Positions 58,505 through 64,000 of a stretch of 64,000 nucleotides of DNA are shown here, piece after piece. Under the pieces are notes generated by a model. It saw only the letters and a program-made list of their open reading frames with translations. It did no database searches and was not told the origin of the DNA. A program made the position numbers and the translations under genes. Positions within the stretch are counted from its first letter, which is position 1; each line of letters begins with the position of its first letter. This DNA is from Dasypus novemcinctus (taxonomy: Eukaryota; Chordata; Mammalia; Cingulata; Dasypodidae), in assembly GCF_030445035.2 (NCBI RefSeq), contig NC_080680.1, positions 92,137,157-92,201,156 on the forward strand, in the 5' to 3' direction.

Positions 58505-58985
58505 TGATTTAATTATTAAAAATATTTTAATCGTGGTAACATATACAAAACAAAATTTGCCATTTAAACAATATACAATCCAGTGGCATTAATAATTTTC
58601 ACAATTATTTTGTTGTGTTACCATCAACACCATCCATTTTCAAAAGTTTTTTTTTAAGGAGGTACTAGTGAATGAACACAGGACCTTGTACATGGGAAGC
58701 AGAAGCTCAACCACTTGAGTTACATCCACTCCCCTATTACCAAAACTTTTTCATTATTCCAAACAAAAACTCTATAACTATTAAGCAATAACTTCCTATT
58801 ACCTTTTCTCCACAGTAATCTCTAATCTGCTTCCTATCTCTATGACTTTGTTAATTCTAGATAGTCCATGTAGGTGGAATCATACAATATTTGTCCTTTT
58901 GTGCTCTTATTTTACTCAGCATAACATTTTCCTGATACAGCATGCAGCAAAACTTCATTCCTTTTTATGACTGAAGAGTATTCCA
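58505..58985 (-). mobile_element. Old L1M-type fragment, antisense, with nested SINE
   Basis: 'gtggtaacatatacaaaaca', 'tgttaccatcaacaccatcc', 'ctatgactttgttaattcta', 'gtggaatcatacaatatttg' are antisense L1M. Interrupted at 58648-58735. Confidence 0.8.
58648..58735 (-). mobile_element. Short tRNA-derived SINE, antisense
   Basis: The minus strand reads ggggagtggatgtaactcaa and has a decayed B box. T tail at 58648. Confidence 0.75.
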
Positions 58986-59023
58986 GTGTATGTGTATACC
59001 ATGTTTTTGTTTTCAAATTTTGA

Positions 59024-59233
59024 CCTATTTATTTATTTATCTCCCCTTCCTCCCCCCTTCCCCGTCTGCTCTTTGTCCATTCACTGTGTGTTCTTCTGTG
59101 TCTGCTTGCACCTGTCAGCAGCACTGGGAATCTGTCTCTTCTTATTGTGTCATCTTGCTGCATCAGCTCCCTGTATGTGCGGTGCCACTCCTGGGCAGGA
59201 TGTGCTTTTTTTTTGCACAGGATGGCTCTCCTT
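59024..59233 (-). mobile_element. DAS-III-type SINE, antisense, 5'-truncated
   Basis: Body and tail only, ending at gatggctctccttaag. Confidence 0.82.
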
Positions 59234-59249
59234 AAGTGTAGCTACTATT

Positions 59250-59664
59250 TTTTAAAATTAATTAATTAATGTATTTATCTCCCCTTCCCCTCCCCCTGTT
59301 GTCTGCTCTCTGTGTCCATTGGCTGTGTGTGTTCTCCTGTGTCTGCTTGGATATTGTCAGAGGCACTGGGAATCTATGTCTCTTTTTGTTGCGTCATCTT
59401 GCTGCATCAGCTCCCTGTGTGTGCAACGCCACTCCCTGGCAGGCTACACTTTTTTTGCACGGGGCAGCTCTCCTTACGGGGTGAACTTCTTGCACAAAGG
59501 GCCCCCTATGTGGGGGACACCTCTGTGTACCATGGCACTCCTTGCACACATCAGCACCGAGTGTGGGTTGGCTCATTACACAGGTCAGGTGGCACTGGAT
59601 TTGAACCCTGGACCTCCCTTGTGGTAGGTGGACACTCTTATCAGTTGATCCAAATCTGCTTCCC
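59250..59664 (-). mobile_element. DAS-III-type SINE, antisense, full length
   Basis: Flanked by aagtgtagctactatt at 59234-59249 and 59665-59680, perfect. Head gggaagcagatttggatcaa. Confidence 0.93.
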
Positions 59665-59680
59665 AAGTGTAGCTACTATT

Positions 59681-60208
59681 GACATATCAAAAGAAAGAAA
59701 AAAGCAGCTATGTGGGTATTGATTAAGACAATCTCCAAGAAATATAGTTAGGTGAATTAAGGAGCAGAAATGTGTGTAGTATGTTTGATCACTGCTTTTA
59801 AAACAGAGATAGGGTCCCTCTTTCTGCTTTCAGTAGAGCCATGTCATGAGTGCTAAAGGCCTGTTGGTGTGGTTGTCTGTGCAGTGGTGCATGCAGCAAC
59901 CACTACATGCATATGGACATGTACATATACATACATACACATGAACTTACATATACACATCCTTTTATTTATACCCCTAACTCCCTTTTGACATTAAAGG
60001 CAATAATATATTTTTCCTAAAAAAACACAAAAAAACAAAATCAGAGATACACACACACACACACAAATTGTATATGAACAAAACATCTCTGGAAGGAACA
60101 GGGCTGACAACCGGACGGTAGAGAGACTTATATTGATTGTATGTTTTTGTCCCCTTTGAATTTTATGCCATTTGCATATATTTCCTATTTTGAAATGTTA
60201 GAAATGTT
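59681..60208. other. Unique intergenic stretch with (CA)n
   Basis: A (TACA)n-like patch near 59920-59955 and (AC)n at 60049-60065. Otherwise nothing recognised. Confidence 0.45.
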
Positions 60209-60223
60209 TAGAGGTAACTCTTT

Positions 60224-60598
60224 TTTTTTTTTTTTTAAAGATTTTTATTTATTTATTTAATTCCCCCCCTCCCCCGGTTGTCTGTTCTTGGTGTCTATTT
60301 GCTGTGTCTTGTTTCTTTGTCCGCTTCTGTTGTCGTCAGCCGCACGGGAAGTGTGGGCGGCACCATTCCTGGGCAGGCTGCACTTTCTTTTCACGCTGGG
60401 CGGCTTTCCTCACGGGCGCACTCCTTGTGCGTGGGGCTCCCCCACGCAGGGGACACCCTTGCGTGGCACGGCACTCCTTGCGCGCATCAGCGCTGCGCAT
60501 GGCCAGCTCCACACGGGTCAAGGAGGCCCGGGGTTTGAACCGCGGACCTCCCATATGGTAGACGGACGCCCTAACCACTGGGCCAAAGTCCGTTTCCC
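60224..60598 (-). mobile_element. Young DAS-III-type SINE, antisense
   Basis: Perfect duplication tagaggtaactcttt at 60209-60223 and 60599-60613. Head gggaaacggactttggccca and intact B box ggttcaaacccc: same subfamily as 12470 and 18919. Confidence 0.94.
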
Positions 60599-60714
60599 TA
60601 GAGGTAACTCTTTATACACGGCAGTTTATTTTACTTCCCAGGAAAATGCAGCACAGAAAGACAAATGTTAAAACTAACATGTTATGTCTAAAACTAAGTG
60701 TTACAATTTACAGC

Positions 60715-60905
60715 TAATCACTTTTATATATGTTACCTTATTTAATCATAACCACCACCTTGTAAGGAGGCAACTTTACACTCATTTTTCAGACTAGTAA
60801 ACATAGCCTCAGAGAGATTAAGTGCCGGGCTCTAAAGCACACAGCCAATAAGTAAGAGAACTCAAATTTAAATACAGTTTTTTTGTTTCTAAACCTGTGA
60901 TTGTT
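60715..60905 (+). repeat. MIR SINE, sense
   Basis: 'ttaccttatttaatcataac', 'cctcagagagattaagtgcc', cacagccaataagtaagaga follow MIR. Confidence 0.8.
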
Positions 60906-61208
60906 TTACACTATCTGACAAAGAGTGCCTCCTAAATGTGTCCTACGTGGGGAAGAGAGGGAAGTTTTCCCTATTAATTATAAAATTCACTTTTAAAAAG
61001 TGAAGACAAGGTAATTTATTGCATGGCACAATGTACTTTTAGAAAAAGAAATACATACTATGTGATTTATTCCAAGGATTGTTCCCAGGTCAGGTATTAG
61101 GAAGACACTTTTGTTTTAGTCTTGTGTTCCTTGAAGAAGATTGAGGAATTTAATTAATTATTCCTAGTCCCTTAAAAAAAAAGAGATATCTATGTTCCCA
61201 ATATAAGA
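60906..61208. other. Unique intergenic stretch
   Basis: Nothing recognised. Confidence 0.4.
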
Positions 61209-61216
61209 AACTAATT

Positions 61217-61413
61217 CAGGGATTCTTAACCTTTTTTGTTCCATGAATCCCTTTGCCAGCCAGGTGAAAACCATGGACCCCTTACTAAGTCCACACTATA
61301 CTGTGTATTATTTAATAAATATATTACACCCACACCAACACATCCCCAGAAGAATGTTTTTTTGAATTTCAATTTTTGATTCAAGCTCACAGACAACTTG
61401 TTAAGAACCCCTG
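61217..61413 (+). mobile_element. hAT-Charlie element, short
   Basis: Inverted ends cagggattcttaacc and gttaagaacccctg. Flanks aactaatt and gaataatt fit a decayed 8-bp duplication (6 of 8). Confidence 0.75.
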
Positions 61414-61584
61414 GAATAATTAAGTGTACTACTTTTAAAAGCATTTCTAATAATCTTTGTCAGGTTCAAAGTAAATCATTAAACTATTTCTCATTGAAAG
61501 AAATGCTTTAGAATTGACTTTCGACAGGTGGTTTATTTCAAGAGCTTCTAAAATTTCTTCTCATAGTATATTTCTATGATTAAT

Positions 61585-62095
61585 AATAGTATTTCTACTA
61601 TACTACAACTTTCAAAGTATTTTTTTTATATTTATTCCCCCCCCCCCGTTGTCTGCTGTGTCCATTTGCTGTGTGTTCTTCTGTGTCCACTTGCATTCTT
61701 GTCATTCTGTGTCTCTTTTTTGTTGCATCATCTTGCTGTATCAGCAATCTGTGTGTGCAGCGCCACTCCTGGGCAGGCTGCGCTTTTTTCACATGGGGCG
61801 GCTCTCCTTGCAGGGTGCACTCCTTGCATGTGGGGCTCCCCTACACAGGGGTCACCCCTGCATGTCATGGCACTCCTTGCATGCATCAGCACTGCGTGTG
61901 CGCCTTGGTCAGGAGGCCCCAGGTTTGAACACTGGACATCCCACATGGTAGGCAGATGCTCTATCAGTTGAGCCAAATCCACTTCCCTCAAAGTATTTTG
62001 ATGTACAGAATCTCATTCGATCCTTCCAACATGTCAGTAAAATAGGCAGAACTGAAATCCCTGTCATTTAATAGATGAAAAAACTGAGGCACTGG
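61585..62095 (+). repeat. MIR SINE, sense, split by a DAS SINE
   Basis: After the SINE, 'acagaatctcattcgatcct', 'agatgaaaaaactgaggcac' continue the MIR order that begins near 61590. Confidence 0.7.
61624..61987 (-). mobile_element. DAS-III-type SINE, antisense
   Basis: Duplication tcaaagtatttt at 61612-61623 and 61988-61999. Head gggaagtggatttggctcaa, B box gttcaaacctg. Confidence 0.92.
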
Positions 62096-62287
62096 GAGGT
62101 TGTTGTTTTTTCATCATGTCCTTTTATCTCCTACAAACCATATGGTTAGTTCTCAATTACCTGGGTCTAAATGTTTAACTTATCAATTACATAGGCCCTT
62201 TTCTTTTCCTTCCTGCTATATGCCTTTATGTATTTATTTTGTTTTGTTTTGTTTTTTTGAAGATACATAGATCACAAAAAAATGTTA

Positions 62288-62760
62288 CAGGGAAGTGGAT
62301 TTGGCTCAACTGATAGAACATCCACCTACCACATGGGAGGTCCAGGGTTCAAACCCAGGGCCTCCTGACCTGTGTGGTGGGCTGACCCATGCGCAGTGCT
62401 GATATGCAAGGAGTGCCCTGCCATGCAGGAGTGTCCCCCGTGTAGGAGAGCCCCACATGCAAGGAGTGTACCCTGCAAGGAGAGCCATCCTGCGCAAAAA
62501 AAAGCACAGCCTGCCCAGGAGTGGTGCCACACATATGGAGAGCTGACGCAGCAAGATGACACAACAAAAAGAGATACAGATTCTCCATGCTGCTGACACA
62601 ACAAAAAGAAACATAGATTCCTGGTGCCACTGACAAGAATGCAAGCGGACACAGAAGAACGCACAGTGAATGGACACTGAGAGCAGACAACGGGGTGGGG
62701 GTGGGGGGGCGGCGTTGTGGAAGGGGAGAGAAATAAATAAATAATAAATCTTTTTAAAAA
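62288..62760 (+). mobile_element. DAS-III-type SINE with internal 37-bp tandem duplication
   Basis: Head gggaagtggatttggctcaa, B box ggttcaaaccca. The unit tgacacaacaaaaaga... occurs twice in a row (62557-62593 and 62594-62630). Confidence 0.92.
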
Positions 62761-62764
62761 AAGT

Positions 62765-63395
62765 TACATTTAAAAATTTAAGAGGTTCTCATACATCCCA
62801 TATCCCACACCCCCACTCCTCCCACATCAACAACTTCTTTCATCATTGTGGGATATTCATTGCATTTGGTGAATAAAATTTTTTGGAGCACTGCTGCACT
62901 GCATGGATTATAGTTTACATTGTAGTTTACACTCTCCCCCAGTACTTTCAGTGGGTTTTGGCAGGATTTATAATGTCCAGCATCTGTCCCTGCAATATCA
63001 TTTAGGACAACTCCAAGTCCAGAAAATGCCCCCACATCACATCTCTTCTTCCCTCTCCCTGCCCTCAGCAACTACTGTGGTCACTTTCCCCACATCAATG
63101 CAATAGTTTCTTCCATTACTAGTCACAATAGTTCTATAGTAAAATACCACTATGTCCACTCTAATCCATATTTTATTCCTCCATCCTGTGGACCCTGGGA
63201 TGGCGATGTCCACTCCATCTATATATCAGAGGGGGCTTAGATCACATATGGTTGATGGATGCAATTCTCCTGCTTGGAGTTATAGGCACTCTCGGTTCCC
63301 TGGTGTGATGGTTACCATCTTCAACTCCCTGTTAGCTGACCTGGGTAAGTACAACAAACTGGAGAGTAGGAGTTGCAATGCTATATGCCTTTAGA
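62765..63395 (-). mobile_element. Family X element, antisense
   Basis: Reverse order of the sense copies: 'ccacacccccactcctccca', 'attcattgcatttggtgaat', 'cctccatcctgtggaccctg', 'gagggggcttagatcacata', 'gttagctgacctgggtaagt'. Confidence 0.8.
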
Positions 63396-63691
63396 TTATT
63401 AATTCCTTTTTCAGAAAGGAAGGCTTAGGAGCTAAGTGATAGCTAATCCTAATCAGTCCTAACTTGCTTAGCTCTCTGAGATAAGATGGGAAACAAATCT
63501 ATTTTCTTACCCATAGGAACATATATGAAAGAGCTACTTTAAGTTAACTAGATAAAATCTACACTTGCCTATCACCCACTATCAAAATAATTACAAAACA
63601 TGTAATTACCCTATATCTTAAAACAAAATTCAAGTCCCATAAGCCTGAATCCAGGATGACCACCTAGACTACATAAATTAAAAATCAAATC
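63396..63691. other. Unique intergenic stretch
   Basis: Nothing recognised. Confidence 0.4.
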
Positions 63692-63903
63692 ATGGGGAGC
63701 AGATGTGGCTCAAGCAGTTGAATACCCACCTTCCAAATGGGAAGTCCCAGTTCGGTTCCCAGTGCCTCCTGAAAGAACAAAAACAAGCAAAACAAATGAA
63801 AAAAACCAACTCAGGAAAGCCAATGTGGATCAGTGGATAAGTGCCAGCTTCCCACATACGAGGTCTCGAGTTCAATCCCGATCACCGTATCTAATAAAAA
63901 AAA
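63692..63903 (+). mobile_element. Dimeric short tRNA-derived SINE
   Basis: Units start ggggagcagatgtggctcaa and aggaaagccaatgtggatca, with B-box relics ttcggttccc and gttcaatccc. Confidence 0.85.
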
Positions 63904-63904
63904 A

Positions 63905-64000
63905 AATTGCCAAAGCTTAAATTCTGGCTCCACATCTCAGCTGTGCAATCTCTTGGGCAAGTTTCTTTACCTCATGAGGCTTCAGATTCCTCAGCTCTAC
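63905..64000 (-). repeat. MIR SINE, antisense, cut by window end
   Basis: 'ttctggctccacatctcagc', 'gcaatctcttgggcaagttt', 'gaggcttcagattcctcagc' is the antisense MIR order. Confidence 0.85.

Noticed and set aside
61000-64000. HSPA5 gene expected upstream of GAPVD1
   Set aside because: No HSPA5 exon or promoter text is visible before the window ends; only repeats and unique intergenic DNA.

Overview
The window is mammalian nuclear DNA and almost certainly xenarthran, most likely an armadillo such as Dasypus. The evidence is more than 30 tRNA-derived SINEs of the xenarthran DAS type, in several structural classes, together with L1 tails typical of that lineage and older mammalian repeats (MIR, L2, L3/CR1, MER5A and other hAT-Charlie elements). 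The SINE subfamily names are from memory and tentative. The species call is an inference.

Only one host gene is recognised: GAPVD1 (GAPex-5/RAP6), a RasGAP and VPS9-domain protein of early endocytosis, on the minus strand. Its CpG-island promoter and non-coding exon 1 lie at about 43.6-44.3 kb. Intron 1 runs for about 34 kb. The first coding exon is at 9693-9910 (residues 1-61 plus two bases of codon 62), the large RasGAP exon at 2929-3772 and the next small exon at 687-773. Codon phase, splice sites and protein sequence agree across these exons. The rest of the gene, including the VPS9 end, lies beyond the left edge. The region right of the promoter (44.3-64 kb) shows no gene. In human the next gene upstream is HSPA5, transcribed divergently, and it would be expected beyond the right edge.

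Layout: 0-4 kb holds GAPVD1 exons and introns. 4.1-8.75 kb is a degenerate L1 broken by later insertions. 10-43 kb is intron 1, full of SINEs, an Elongin C (ELOC) retrocopy with an intact 113-codon frame, a mariner of the Hsmar1/cecropia type, a processed 3'UTR retrocopy of unknown source, and pieces of a medium-length L1-mobilised repeat family (called family X here). 44-64 kb is upstream intergenic DNA with a second mariner inside an old L1 and itself broken by two later elements, followed by L1, L2, MIR and SINE copies.

Most of the biology here is insertion history: target-site duplications are readable for many elements and give a relative order. I found no operon-like, CRISPR, viral or defence system and no convincing new molecular system. 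The best leads are the ORF-intact ELOC retrocopy, the Hsmar1-type mariners in a xenarthran, family X, a GAPVD1 upstream ORF whose stop codon forms exactly at the exon 1/exon 2 junction, and a possible 23-nt exon that would extend that upstream ORF.
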